Shown: positions 1 to 7,227 of the stretch, piece after piece | Layout of the letters: each line of letters begins with the position of its first letter | How positions within the stretch are numbered: the stretch's first letter is position 1 | Assembly (NCBI GenBank): GCA_022013615.1 | Contig: JAKLQB010000192.1 | Span: 1 to 9,685, forward strand | Direction: 5' to 3' | Source of the DNA: Desulfobacterales bacterium | GTDB taxonomy: Bacteria; Desulfobacterota; DSM-4660; Desulfatiglandales; Desulfatiglandaceae | DNA: 9,685 nt | Program-made: the position numbers and the translations under genes | Notes under the pieces: generated by a model | Database searches by the model: none | Told to the model about the DNA's origin: nothing | What the model saw: only the letters and a program-made list of their open reading frames with translations

Positions 1-1
1 C

Positions 2-793
2 ACTCCGGGCCGTTTTCCTGTTACCGGAGCCTGCGAACTGCCTCTGGGTTATCCCAGTGCCTGGGTGTCTAATCAGGTTGCAAATGACTTTTACAATAAA
101 TTTCAACCTAAGGAATGGGATGGGGTACAAGTACTCTGGATGCATTCAAGCAATCCGAATGTTGTCATTTGTAAGAAACCAGTACGCCAGTTGGAGGATC
201 TCAAGGGGCTGACAATAAGAGCGCCGGGGATTGTCGGTAATACCGTTGCTGCACTGGGTGCAACCCCAGCGCCGACACCGATGATGGAAGTATACGACGC
301 AATGGCTAAAGGTGTGATTGACGGCGTGAATACACCGTTTGAAACCCTTAAAAGCTTCCGGTTTGCCGAGGTTGCGAAACATGTCACTGCAAGCTGGCAG
401 GTTGGTAATCTCTACACCTTTTATGTTGCCATGAATAAGAACAGCTACAATAAGCTAACCCCGGACCTTAAAGAAATCTTCGATCGCATTTGCGGAGAGT
501 TCAAGGAGAGAATTGCCTTAATGTGGAACTTGATAGACGCTGAAGGCAAGGAGTTTGCAGAAAAAAAGGGCGTGGAAATCATCGAGTTATCCCCGCAAGA
601 GGCAGCTCGCTGGAAGGAGGCTGCCGCACCTGTAGTAGAAAACTATGTAAAGGATATGGTTGGCAAAGGGTATTCAGAGGCTGAAGTTAAAGGCTGGATT
701 GGATTTCTCCGAGAGCGAATTGAATACTGGACAGCTAAGCAGCTTGAACTTCGTATCAAATCTCCAACCGGGCCCGCCGAGATGAGACCTTAG
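2..793 (+). CDS. dctP: TRAP transporter solute-binding protein DctP (5' end missing)
   Basis: This is the periplasmic substrate-binding subunit of a tripartite ATP-independent (TRAP) transporter, which captures a carboxylate and hands it to the DctQM permease. The frame is open from base 2 at the window edge, so 263 residues are present and roughly 60-80 N-terminal residues with the signal peptide are missing. A GTG at base 65 lies inside the conserved region and is not the true start. The visible part begins in the family motif GRFPVTGACELPL. It continues with DLKGLTIRAPG near residues 66-76, whose Arg73 corresponds to the arginine that pairs with the substrate carboxylate in characterised DctP proteins. 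Next come EVYDAMAKGVIDGVNTPFET (96-115) and a helical C-terminus. The gene is followed by dctQ and dctM on the same strand. The family is clear; the ligand is unknown. Confidence 0.93.
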   Translation, partial: TPGRFPVTGACELPLGYPSAWVSNQVANDFYNKFQPKEWDGVQVLWMHSSNPNVVICKKPVRQLEDLKGLTIRAPGIVGNTVAALGATPAPTPMMEVYDAMAKGVIDGVNTPFETLKSFRFAEVAKHVTASWQVGNLYTFYVAMNKNSYNKLTPDLKEIFDRICGEFKERIALMWNLIDAEGKEFAEKKGVEIIELSPQEAARWKEAAAPVVENYVKDMVGKGYSEAEVKGWIGFLRERIEYWTAKQLELRIKSPTGPAEMRP

Positions 794-829
794 GTAATAT
801 TTTTTAAAAGTGATAATAACTTTGTCTTG

Positions 830-875
830 CTCCCTTGCCCTGCTCTTTCCTGGAAGGGAGAGTTAGGCAAGGGGG
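830..875 (+). promoter_or_regulatory. Intercistronic hairpin masking the dctQ ribosome binding site
   Basis: Bases 830-839 (CTCCCTTGCC) pair with 866-875 (GGCAAGGGGG) over ten positions with one G-U pair. An inner stem pairs 843-849 with 856-862 around a six-base loop at 850-855. The 3' arm contains AAGGGGG, the best Shine-Dalgarno candidate for dctQ, 13 bases before its ATG. The structure lies in the 95-base gap after the dctP stop. It could lower dctQM translation relative to dctP, or protect the 3' end of a dctP transcript. No T-run follows, so it is not an intrinsic terminator. The pairing is seen directly; the function is inferred. Confidence 0.6.
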
Positions 876-888
876 AAACCAATTAACC

Positions 889-1386
889 ATGTGTGCATTA
901 GAAAAGCTTGAAAGATTCAATCGCCGGCTGAGTGACTGGTTTGAATGGATTGGACTCGCAGGGCTTTTAGTGATGATGATTGTCACCTGCATAGATGTGA
1001 TTGGTGCCAAACTCTTTCTTCTGCCCGTTTTCGGGGCCATTGACATTGTCGTGCTATCCCAGGTAGTAGCAATCTCCTTTGCTGCCGCCTCCGCACTCAT
1101 TCTCGGCAGACATGTTCGCGTAGAATTTTTTGTAGTTATGCTGCCAAGGCGTGTCCAGGCCCTTATCGACATCATCATACACCTGCTTGGATTGGCCCTC
1201 TTCATTGTGATTATTTGGCGCCTTTGCGTATACGGTTATTCACTTCAAACCGGGGGGGAGGAGAGCGCAACTGCCCGAATACCCCTTTCGCCTTTCGCCT
1301 ACAGTATTGCCCTTGCCAGTATTCCGGTCTGTTTGGTGTTTTTACTGGAGCTTATTAACGCGATAGTCAGGGTGGTAAAAAGATGA
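889..1386 (+). CDS. dctQ: TRAP transporter small permease subunit DctQ
   Basis: This is the small inner-membrane subunit of the TRAP transporter, which pairs with DctM and supports docking of the binding protein. From the ATG at 889 the product has 165 residues, the usual family size. It shows four hydrophobic segments at about residues 20-40, 50-72, 90-113 and 133-160, and the conserved GRHVRVEFF motif (73-81) in the loop after the second segment. The frame is open further upstream to a TTG at 835, but the 18 extra residues are not membrane-like and that codon lies inside the intercistronic hairpin, so ATG 889 is preferred. The nearest purine-rich sequence is AAGGGGG at 869-875, with a rather long 13-base spacing. 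The stop codon overlaps the dctM start (ATGA), which suggests coupled translation. Confidence 0.9.
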   Translation: MCALEKLERFNRRLSDWFEWIGLAGLLVMMIVTCIDVIGAKLFLLPVFGAIDIVVLSQVVAISFAAASALILGRHVRVEFFVVMLPRRVQALIDIIIHLLGLALFIVIIWRLCVYGYSLQTGGEESATARIPLSPFAYSIALASIPVCLVFLLELINAIVRVVKR

Positions 1387-2687
1387 GCCCAGTTGCTGCA
1401 GGTATTGCTGGTATTGGTCTTCTCCTATTGCTCTTCCTCCTTAGGATGCCGGTTGCATTTGCCATGGCCTTTGTGGGGGTCGCTGGTTTTGCTTATTTAT
1501 CTGACCCTGGGCCTGCCCTCAGCCTTCTGGCCCAAGATATCTTCGAGCAATTCTCCTCTTACCCCCTGACTGTTATCCCCATGTTTATCCTCATGGGTAC
1601 CTTTGCCTTTGCTTCGGGAATCAGCCGAAGGCTTTTCGACACGACCTATACGTGGGTAGGGCAGCTACGTGGCGGCCTGACCATAGCCACCGTGCTCGCC
1701 TGTGCCGGTTTTGCTGCCATATGCGGGTCGACCGCGGCTACCGCAGCGACAATGGGCAAGATAGCGCTTCCGGAGATGAAAAAGCATAACTACGATAATG
1801 CATTAGCCACTGGTACAGTTGCTGCCGCCGGCACGCTTGGCATCCTTATCCCACCAAGCACGATCTTTATTGTCTATGGGATATTGACCGAAGAATCCAT
1901 AGGCAAACTCTTCATCGCCGGTGTATTGCCTGGGCTGCTTCTTAGCCTGTTTTATGCCGCAACGGTGGTTCTGCTTTGCCTGCGCAATCCTGGCCTCGGT
2001 CCACCTGGAGCCCCAACTAATTGGAGAGAGAAGCTTCGAGCGACTACGGGAATTATCGAGGCCGTCATTCTATTTCTTTTAGCTATCGGAGGGTTATTTT
2101 TAGGCTGGTTCAGCCCCACCCAGGCCGGAGCCATTGGGGCCGGTGGTGCCCTGCTCATTGGCTTGGGCCGACGGCAACTTAGCTGGCAAAAATTCTTTGA
2201 GGCCGGCAAGGATGGCCTGCAAACATCCTGTATGGTGCTGTTTATTATCACAGGGGCTGTAATCTTTGGTCATTTCATGGCTATATCTACAATACCTTTT
2301 GTACTGGCTGACTGGATAGGGCAGCTTCCCATGCCCCCTATGGGCGTTATGGGTGTCATTATTTTTATCTATTTTATAGGCGGCTTTTTTATGGATTCTA
2401 TGGCCCTGATTGTGGTGACCATCCCAATCTTCTTCCCTGTCGTCATGAAACTCGGTTTTGACCCGATCTGGTTTGGTGTCATCGTTGTGCTGGTAGCTGA
2501 GATGGGAGTCATCACGCCGCCGGTAGGGGTCAATGTGTTTGTCATTAAAGGGATTGCTCCTGACATTCCCCTTCACATCATTTTTAGAGGGATATTTCCT
2601 TTCCTCGGTGCCCTGATCATCCTTACAATCCTGCTTATGATTTTCCCGGGGATTGCAACCTTTTTGCCCAGTTTGGTTTCCTATTAG
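1383..2687 (+). CDS. dctM: TRAP transporter large permease subunit DctM
   Basis: This is the large inner-membrane subunit that carries out ion-coupled translocation; TRAP systems generally use the sodium gradient. It has 434 residues, the usual length, and is hydrophobic throughout with about a dozen membrane segments. Family motifs are visible in order: RMPVAFAMAFVGVAGF (21-36), GSTAATAATMG (115-125), GTLGILIPPSTIFIVYG (150-166), SPTQAGAIGAGGALLIG (244-260), FFMDSMALIVVTIPIFFPV (335-353) and GVITPPVGVNVFVIKGI (375-391). Repetition of similar motifs in the two halves fits the family's inverted-repeat elevator fold. Its ATG overlaps the dctQ stop by four bases, so it is the last gene of a dctPQM operon. 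It converges on the ferredoxin gene of the next operon. No frameshift or truncation is seen. Confidence 0.95.
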   Translation: MSPVAAGIAGIGLLLLLFLLRMPVAFAMAFVGVAGFAYLSDPGPALSLLAQDIFEQFSSYPLTVIPMFILMGTFAFASGISRRLFDTTYTWVGQLRGGLTIATVLACAGFAAICGSTAATAATMGKIALPEMKKHNYDNALATGTVAAAGTLGILIPPSTIFIVYGILTEESIGKLFIAGVLPGLLLSLFYAATVVLLCLRNPGLGPPGAPTNWREKLRATTGIIEAVILFLLAIGGLFLGWFSPTQAGAIGAGGALLIGLGRRQLSWQKFFEAGKDGLQTSCMVLFIITGAVIFGHFMAISTIPFVLADWIGQLPMPPMGVMGVIIFIYFIGGFFMDSMALIVVTIPIFFPVVMKLGFDPIWFGVIVVLVAEMGVITPPVGVNVFVIKGIAPDIPLHIIFRGIFPFLGALIILTILLMIFPGIATFLPSLVSY

Positions 2688-2817
2688 AATTAGTCTGAAC
2701 TTCCCGTGATTATACGCGCAAACAATGAATCTCACTCTTATGCCTCAATTGAGGTGGTACCTGGTATCCCGAAAAGGGTTTGACATCATACAGTCCAATG
2801 TGGAGTTCTATTTTGAA
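2688..2817. other. Convergent intergenic gap with a 12-bp palindrome
   Basis: This 130-base gap separates dctM (+) from the ferredoxin gene (-), which converge. I see no coding potential. It contains a perfect palindrome, CCTCAATTGAGG, at 2743-2754, followed at once by GGTACC. Neither has the loop and T-run of a rho-independent terminator in either direction. A very short CCC-GAAAA-GGG hairpin followed by TTT, near 2768-2781, is the closest thing to a terminator and is weak. Transcription end sites for both operons therefore remain unassigned. Confidence 0.4.
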
Positions 2818-3297
2818 TTAAATACTTGAAATGGTCTGAGCCAATTTGGACTTGGCTGCAACGATCTTTTCAGAAAGCTGTTTTGTATCGCCCCAAAAGA
2901 TGCATCCTGTGGCGCAGGCTTTACTGCAGGCTGGTTGTTCGTTGTTTTCGAGCCTTTCTATACAAAGGTCACACTTCACCGCCACTTCTCTATCATCATC
3001 AAATTGCATGGCCCCGAATGGACAGGCCTCCATACATTCCTTACAGCCGATACACAGCTCATTATTAATGAGCACGATTCCCCGCTCATCTCTGGAGATG
3101 GCATCCACAGGACAGGCCTCCTTACACGGGGCCTTTGCGCAATGGTGACAGTAAATGGGAATAAAGTCAGGAGCCCTCTCGATTACTCTGACCAATCTTG
3201 GCCCCACACCGAGCCCATGCTCCTGTTTGCACGCAACCTCACAGGCATGACAACCCATGCAATCGTTCTTAAAAAATATCAAAGAGACTTTTTTCAT
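2818..3297 (-). CDS. Four-cluster 4Fe-4S ferredoxin subunit of the molybdoenzyme (DmsB/HycB-like)
   Basis: This is an electron-transfer subunit that should pass electrons between the adjacent molybdoenzyme and a partner. It has 159 residues with no signal peptide and no membrane segment, so it is cytoplasmic. The cysteine pattern is that of DmsB/PhsB/HycB-type proteins: C13-C16-C19-C23, C50-C53-C58-C62, C82-C85-C88-C92, and C109-C112-C124-C128. This is enough for four [4Fe-4S] clusters. A seventeenth cysteine, C132, falls where the family usually reads CPTGA; here it reads CATGC. The start is well supported: AGGAGG at 3305-3310 (read on the minus strand) lies 7 bases before the ATG and overlaps the stop codon of the upstream molybdoenzyme gene, only 11 bases away. 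The two genes are clearly co-transcribed and probably translationally linked. It is the last gene of the operon. Confidence 0.92.
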   Translation of the reverse strand: MKKVSLIFFKNDCMGCHACEVACKQEHGLGVGPRLVRVIERAPDFIPIYCHHCAKAPCKEACPVDAISRDERGIVLINNELCIGCKECMEACPFGAMQFDDDREVAVKCDLCIERLENNEQPACSKACATGCIFWGDTKQLSEKIVAAKSKLAQTISSI

Positions 3298-3308
3298 CTC
3301 AATTCCTC

Positions 3309-5396
3309 CTATTCAACCCCACAGGGTGATATATTGCACAAAAGGACCCTCAGATTGGTAGCCCCCATAACAGGGTCCATAGACTCATGGGAATTGTCCG
3401 TAAGAATATTTATGTTGGCAGTATCCCAACCGTGCCCCGGATCTTTTACCTCCGGAAACCACCACCCATGCTCGGCCACAATGACCTGAGGATCAATCCC
3501 GTCATTTAATTTGGCACGCTCTTTTGCACGGCCCCTTGGAGACGTTATATAGACCCAATCACCTTCCTCTATCCCATGTTTTTTGGCCGTCTCAGGGTGG
3601 ATTTCCACAATGGGATCGGGCCTGATCTCCCTCAGCCAGGGAATCATACGGTTGGCGGAATGGAAAAAGGTGGGGGTCCGCAGCCCTGCGTTGAGAATGT
3701 ACGGGTAGTCCTCAAGGAGGTCCGGCCGGGAAACAGGGCTCTCCGGTATTTCTGTGTATTTGGGAAGTGGATCATGACCCCATTTTTCCAGCACAGTGGA
3801 GTATAGTTCCACCTTCCCCGTAGGAGTGGAAAAGCCCTTCTCTTTATACTTATAGTAGGCCTGCTCTCCTTTCAGATATCCCTTTTCCTTAAACTGTTCC
3901 CAGGTCAAACCAGTGGGTTCCAGCAAATAGTCGAGGGCGTCTTCCACCGTGTCCCACCATTCCTGGCCCATCTTTTTCCCCAGCTCTTGAAAGATCTTGT
4001 GGTCCTGCCAGCACTCACCGATCTCCACCGCCTTCTGCCTGGCCAACGCATAACCGTGCCGCTTCCAGTTGTCCGCTACATGGTTCTGCTCCAACCAGGT
4101 GCCGGCTGGAAGAAAGATGTCGGCCAGTTCTGCCGTTGGGGTCAGGAAAAAGTCGATAACAGCCAAAAAATCAATCTTTTTTAGGGCCTCATAGGCCTCT
4201 CTGGCGTTGGCCCTTGTAATAACTGGATTTGTGCCGCATAGGAGCCCTGCTTTCAGAGGATAGGGTTTGCCAGTCAGGATGGCATCCCATGCCACCTTGG
4301 GGGTGATAAGGGCCACCCTTGAGGCAAGCTTATATTGCTCTCCGCCCAACCGTTTTTTCCGTTGTTCAGGGGAAAGGTCTTTGTGGCGGGAAAACTGAGA
4401 AACCGTTCGCACCGGCGGTGGCACAAAGAAAACATTTCCTCCCGCTACGTCCAGGTTGCCTGTTACGGCCATAAGACCTGCGAGAAGACGGGTGCAGTCC
4501 GTACAGTTTAAGGTTTGTTCCGTGGGTACTCCCCAGTTGATGCATGCGGGCTTAACGGTGGCATAGGTTCTTGCCGCCTTACGGATCAGTTCCTTTTTAA
4601 CCCAGGTAATCTCTTCCACACGCTCCAATGGGTATTCCTTAACCCTTTCCTTGAATTCCTCCCAGCCATGGATGTAATTCTTGACAAACTCTTCGTCGTA
4701 AAGCCCCTCATCGATGATCACATGGAGGAACCCGAAGGCCAGGGCCGCATCGGTCCCGGGGCGAAGCTGGAGCCAGAGATAGGCCTTTTTTGCAAGAAAG
4801 CCCTTCCGGGGATCTATCACTATGAGCTTGCTTCCCTTTTTATAGGCTCGCCAAAAGCCCTCTCCCTTGTACTCGTCCGGATTGGTCCATTGGGGGTTGC
4901 AGGCCCACATGACTATACACTTGGGTTCAGCCTTATAATCACAGATCGGCAAATTTCCACAAGTGATCAGGGTCGCTGCAACCCGGGACACATAACACAT
5001 GTGCCCTGCTGTCAAGACATTAGGCGTGCCCAAGAGGTTGGCAAACCGATAAAGGTGGCTCTCATAATCCCTGCCTGTTCCCTGACCGATGACAATGGAT
5101 TCAGGACCATGCTCTTTTATGACTTCTTTGAACTTTCCTATTACGGTGTCCAGGGCCTCATCCCATGTGATCCGTTCCCAACCGTTATCCCCTTTTTTCA
5201 TGGGGTAAAGGATCCTATCGGGATGGTAGGCCAATTGCGTGATGGCCAAGCCTTTGCTGCACAGGGTCCCGTGACTGATGGGGGACTCAGAATCCCCTTC
5301 TACTTTAATCACCTTACCGTCTTTGACGTGGGCAATGACGCCGCACCCCCCATGGCAACTACGGCAGACAGTTCGAATTTTCTTTACTTCTTCCAT
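3309..5396 (-). CDS. Cytoplasmic molybdopterin (bis-MGD) oxidoreductase, DMSO reductase family
   Basis: This is the catalytic subunit of a molybdenum- or tungsten-dependent enzyme of the DMSO reductase superfamily. It has 695 residues. The N-terminal cluster motif is C11-x2-C14-x3-C18 with C46, followed by K48, and holds one [4Fe-4S] cluster. There is no twin-arginine signal, so the enzyme is cytoplasmic. AGHMCYVSR (131-139) places Cys134 at the expected metal-ligand position, as in PhsA/PsrA-type enzymes and acetylene hydratase rather than serine- or aspartate-ligated ones. LIVIDPRKGF (191-200) and the C-terminal dinucleotide-binding domain, including NILTDN near 663-668, are present. The start has GGAAAGGAG 7 bases upstream. 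It sits between an acid ligase and a ferredoxin subunit, so a role in oxidising or hydroxylating an activated or free organic acid is inferred. Related possibilities are PadB-like acyl-CoA oxidation or transhydroxylase/hydratase-like chemistry; the substrate is unknown. Confidence 0.9.
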   Translation of the reverse strand: MEEVKKIRTVCRSCHGGCGVIAHVKDGKVIKVEGDSESPISHGTLCSKGLAITQLAYHPDRILYPMKKGDNGWERITWDEALDTVIGKFKEVIKEHGPESIVIGQGTGRDYESHLYRFANLLGTPNVLTAGHMCYVSRVAATLITCGNLPICDYKAEPKCIVMWACNPQWTNPDEYKGEGFWRAYKKGSKLIVIDPRKGFLAKKAYLWLQLRPGTDAALAFGFLHVIIDEGLYDEEFVKNYIHGWEEFKERVKEYPLERVEEITWVKKELIRKAARTYATVKPACINWGVPTEQTLNCTDCTRLLAGLMAVTGNLDVAGGNVFFVPPPVRTVSQFSRHKDLSPEQRKKRLGGEQYKLASRVALITPKVAWDAILTGKPYPLKAGLLCGTNPVITRANAREAYEALKKIDFLAVIDFFLTPTAELADIFLPAGTWLEQNHVADNWKRHGYALARQKAVEIGECWQDHKIFQELGKKMGQEWWDTVEDALDYLLEPTGLTWEQFKEKGYLKGEQAYYKYKEKGFSTPTGKVELYSTVLEKWGHDPLPKYTEIPESPVSRPDLLEDYPYILNAGLRTPTFFHSANRMIPWLREIRPDPIVEIHPETAKKHGIEEGDWVYITSPRGRAKERAKLNDGIDPQVIVAEHGWWFPEVKDPGHGWDTANINILTDNSHESMDPVMGATNLRVLLCNISPCGVE

Positions 5397-5442
5397 TATT
5401 CAACTCCTTTCCATTTTGTTTTATCCTTTTCTCGTTCTTGGC

Positions 5443-7101
5443 TTATCCAGACGCCTGAAGCTTTTTCTCAATGTCTTCCCGCAGGGATTTCTTATCCAAT
5501 TTTTCTGCGCCAGTATATGGCATGGCATTGATAAATTCAATCCGCTCAGGCAGCTGTAGCACAGAGGCTTTCTGCTCTTTCAAAAAGGAAATGATTTCGT
5601 TCGAGGACAGTTGCGTACCGGCTTTGGGCTGGATATAGGCACAAACCCTTTCACCCATGAGCGCATCAGGCATAGGGATAACAGCCACGGCTGCGACATC
5701 TGGGTGACGGTTGATGAGTCTCTCGATTTCCGTGGCACTGATACTCTCACCGCCTCGGTTAATCATTTCCTTGATACGGCCGGTGAGCGTGATATAGCCT
5801 TTTTCATCGATTGTGGCCACGTCTCCGGTCCTGAAAAATCCGTCCTTAGTGAATGCCTCTTTGTTCTCATTCGGATTATTATAATAGCCTGTAAATACAT
5901 CGGGGCCTTTAAGGACCAATTCACCTTGCGTGTTGAGGGGAAGTTCATTCCCCTCTTTATCAATGACCTTATATGTATCATAAGGGCATGTTGGCCTCCC
6001 CACGGTAGTACAGATTGTCTCTAAATCATCAGTGGTGCGTGTGATGGTCGTCATTCCTTCTGTCCCGCCATATCCATTGTAAAATTTCATTTTCAATTTT
6101 TTCGTGACATCTTTGACGAGATCAGGGTGGCTTGTTCCCCCCGCGCTGTGCATCTTTTTTAAGGAACTCAAATCATGCTTATCAAGATCCTTGTATTGGA
6201 GCATCCTTTGTGCCAGTGTGGGGACCCAGATAATGGAAGTCACTTTCTCATTTTCAATGGTCTCACAGATCTCTTTATCGTCTGTGGAATCCAGGAATAT
6301 AATCTTTCCAAGCATAATAATACTTCCGATAAAGCCCTTGGTGAACGTTAAGTCATGACCTATCGGACCTGCGAGCAGGTTAACGTCCTGGTTGTTCTGC
6401 TCCCACGATTTGGAGCAATATTCGATGCCCGTGATGAGACTGTTATGCGTGCGGGGAACAATCTTAGGCGCTCCGGTGGTCCCGCCGGTTGGCCCCATAT
6501 GGGCCATCTGCATGGGATCTGGTGCTCTGCTGGTAAGACGGGCGAGATTGCCCTCGGTCATTTCAGCATCCTCGATCAGCCTTTCGAGACTTGAAAAGGG
6601 CTTATGATCCCTGTCTCCACGAACAGTTATAATATTCTTAAACTCCGGATTCTCCTTTAGGATATCATTGATAATGGGAACGTAATCTGTTTTTTTGTAT
6701 CTGGAGGCAACAATCCAGGATGTGGCCCCCGTAAGGATAATCAGGTTGTTTATTTCTAACTGGCGATATCGGTCAATTAACAATACCGGGATAGCTCCAA
6801 TTTTTTGAAGGGCGAAATAGGCAAAAACGAATTCGTTCCAGTTTGGAAGCTGAACCAGGACCCGGTCCAAGGGCTGGATGCCCAAATCTATCAGTCCTAT
6901 GGCCAGCTTATTTGTCTTTTCACGAGCCTCCCCATAAGTAAGACGCGTCTTCCGATCGACAAAGGCCTCTTTTTCAGGGTGAATATCTGCGGCCCTGTTA
7001 AGGATATCTCCAAATGTCAGCCCTGACCACCACCGACACGAGTTATACTTTTCAGCATCCTCTTTTTTATAGGGTGTAAATCCTTCCAAAAACTTCACCA
7101 T
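5443..7101 (-). CDS. AMP-forming acid ligase, EntE/DhbE-like (probable aryl or alicyclic acid:CoA ligase)
   Basis: This ANL-superfamily adenylating enzyme activates a carboxylic acid with ATP, most likely to its CoA thioester. It has 552 residues, full length. Motifs in order are MGPTGGTTGAPK (202-213, phosphate loop), PRTHN (216-220, typical of the EntE/DhbE group), NGYGGTEG (342-349), FRTGD (423-427, ribose-binding Asp427), GRIKEMINRGGE (441-452, hinge) and GAEKLDKKSLR (531-541) with catalytic Lys534. The usual Gly before that lysine is Glu here. In the acid-binding stretch it reads GHDLTFTKG (248-256) where EntE has HNYAMSSPG, so the asparagine and serine that contact dihydroxybenzoate are not conserved and a different acid is expected. 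GAGGG-type Shine-Dalgarno bases (7108-7112) lie 6 bases before the ATG. It is the first gene of the operon with the molybdoenzyme, 46 bases upstream of it. No carrier-protein or NRPS gene is nearby, which favours catabolism over siderophore synthesis. Confidence 0.88.
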   Translation of the reverse strand: MVKFLEGFTPYKKEDAEKYNSCRWWSGLTFGDILNRAADIHPEKEAFVDRKTRLTYGEAREKTNKLAIGLIDLGIQPLDRVLVQLPNWNEFVFAYFALQKIGAIPVLLIDRYRQLEINNLIILTGATSWIVASRYKKTDYVPIINDILKENPEFKNIITVRGDRDHKPFSSLERLIEDAEMTEGNLARLTSRAPDPMQMAHMGPTGGTTGAPKIVPRTHNSLITGIEYCSKSWEQNNQDVNLLAGPIGHDLTFTKGFIGSIIMLGKIIFLDSTDDKEICETIENEKVTSIIWVPTLAQRMLQYKDLDKHDLSSLKKMHSAGGTSHPDLVKDVTKKLKMKFYNGYGGTEGMTTITRTTDDLETICTTVGRPTCPYDTYKVIDKEGNELPLNTQGELVLKGPDVFTGYYNNPNENKEAFTKDGFFRTGDVATIDEKGYITLTGRIKEMINRGGESISATEIERLINRHPDVAAVAVIPMPDALMGERVCAYIQPKAGTQLSSNEIISFLKEQKASVLQLPERIEFINAMPYTGAEKLDKKSLREDIEKKLQASG

Positions 7102-7176
7102 ACCTTGCCCTCAATTCCACACACCAATTAAAGTGATAAGGTGATAGCGATAAGAATCTGCTTTTCCCCTCATTCC

Positions 7177-7205
7177 TTTATATGCCACCTATTTTCAAGC
7201 CAACA
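7177..7205 (-). promoter_or_regulatory. Candidate sigma-70 promoter for the ligase-molybdoenzyme operon
   Basis: On the minus strand TATAAA (7177-7182) resembles a -10 box. A -35 candidate is TTGGCT (7198-7203) with a 15-base spacer, or TGTTGG (7200-7205) with 17 bases; neither is a strong match. It would give a leader of roughly 70 bases before the ligase ATG. It lies just downstream of the IclR-like remnant. The assignment is by eye only. Confidence 0.3.
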
Positions 7206-7227
7206 CAGGCTTCAGCGAGGTATTTCA

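Noticed and set aside
835..888. Longer dctQ start at TTG 835
   Set aside because: The added 18 residues are not typical of DctQ and the codon is buried in the hairpin at 830-875. ATG 889 gives the standard length.
804..1205. A 133-codon minus-strand open frame opposite dctQ
   Set aside because: It is Ser/Thr/Arg-rich, antisense to the membrane segments of dctQ and has no family features.
2100..2735. A 211-codon open frame on the minus strand opposite dctM
   Set aside because: The translation is rich in His, Asn, Lys and Asp as expected from the complement of a hydrophobic membrane protein, and it resembles no family.
3020..3123. Direct repeat GGACAGGCCTCC at 3020-3031 and 3112-3123
   Set aside because: Both copies encode the E-A-C-P part of separate 4Fe-4S cluster motifs in the ferredoxin gene, so internal ferredoxin repetition explains them.
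4515..5531. A 338-codon open frame on the plus strand opposite the molybdoenzyme gene
   Set aside because: It lies wholly antisense to a well-supported gene, its translation has no recognisable domain, and no Shine-Dalgarno sequence was identified for it. It is a by-product of codon usage on the other strand.
7197..7212. Short inverted repeat AAGCC-AACACA-GGCTT as a terminator for the IclR-like remnant
   Set aside because: The stem is only five base pairs and no T-run follows in either direction. It also overlaps the candidate -35 region.
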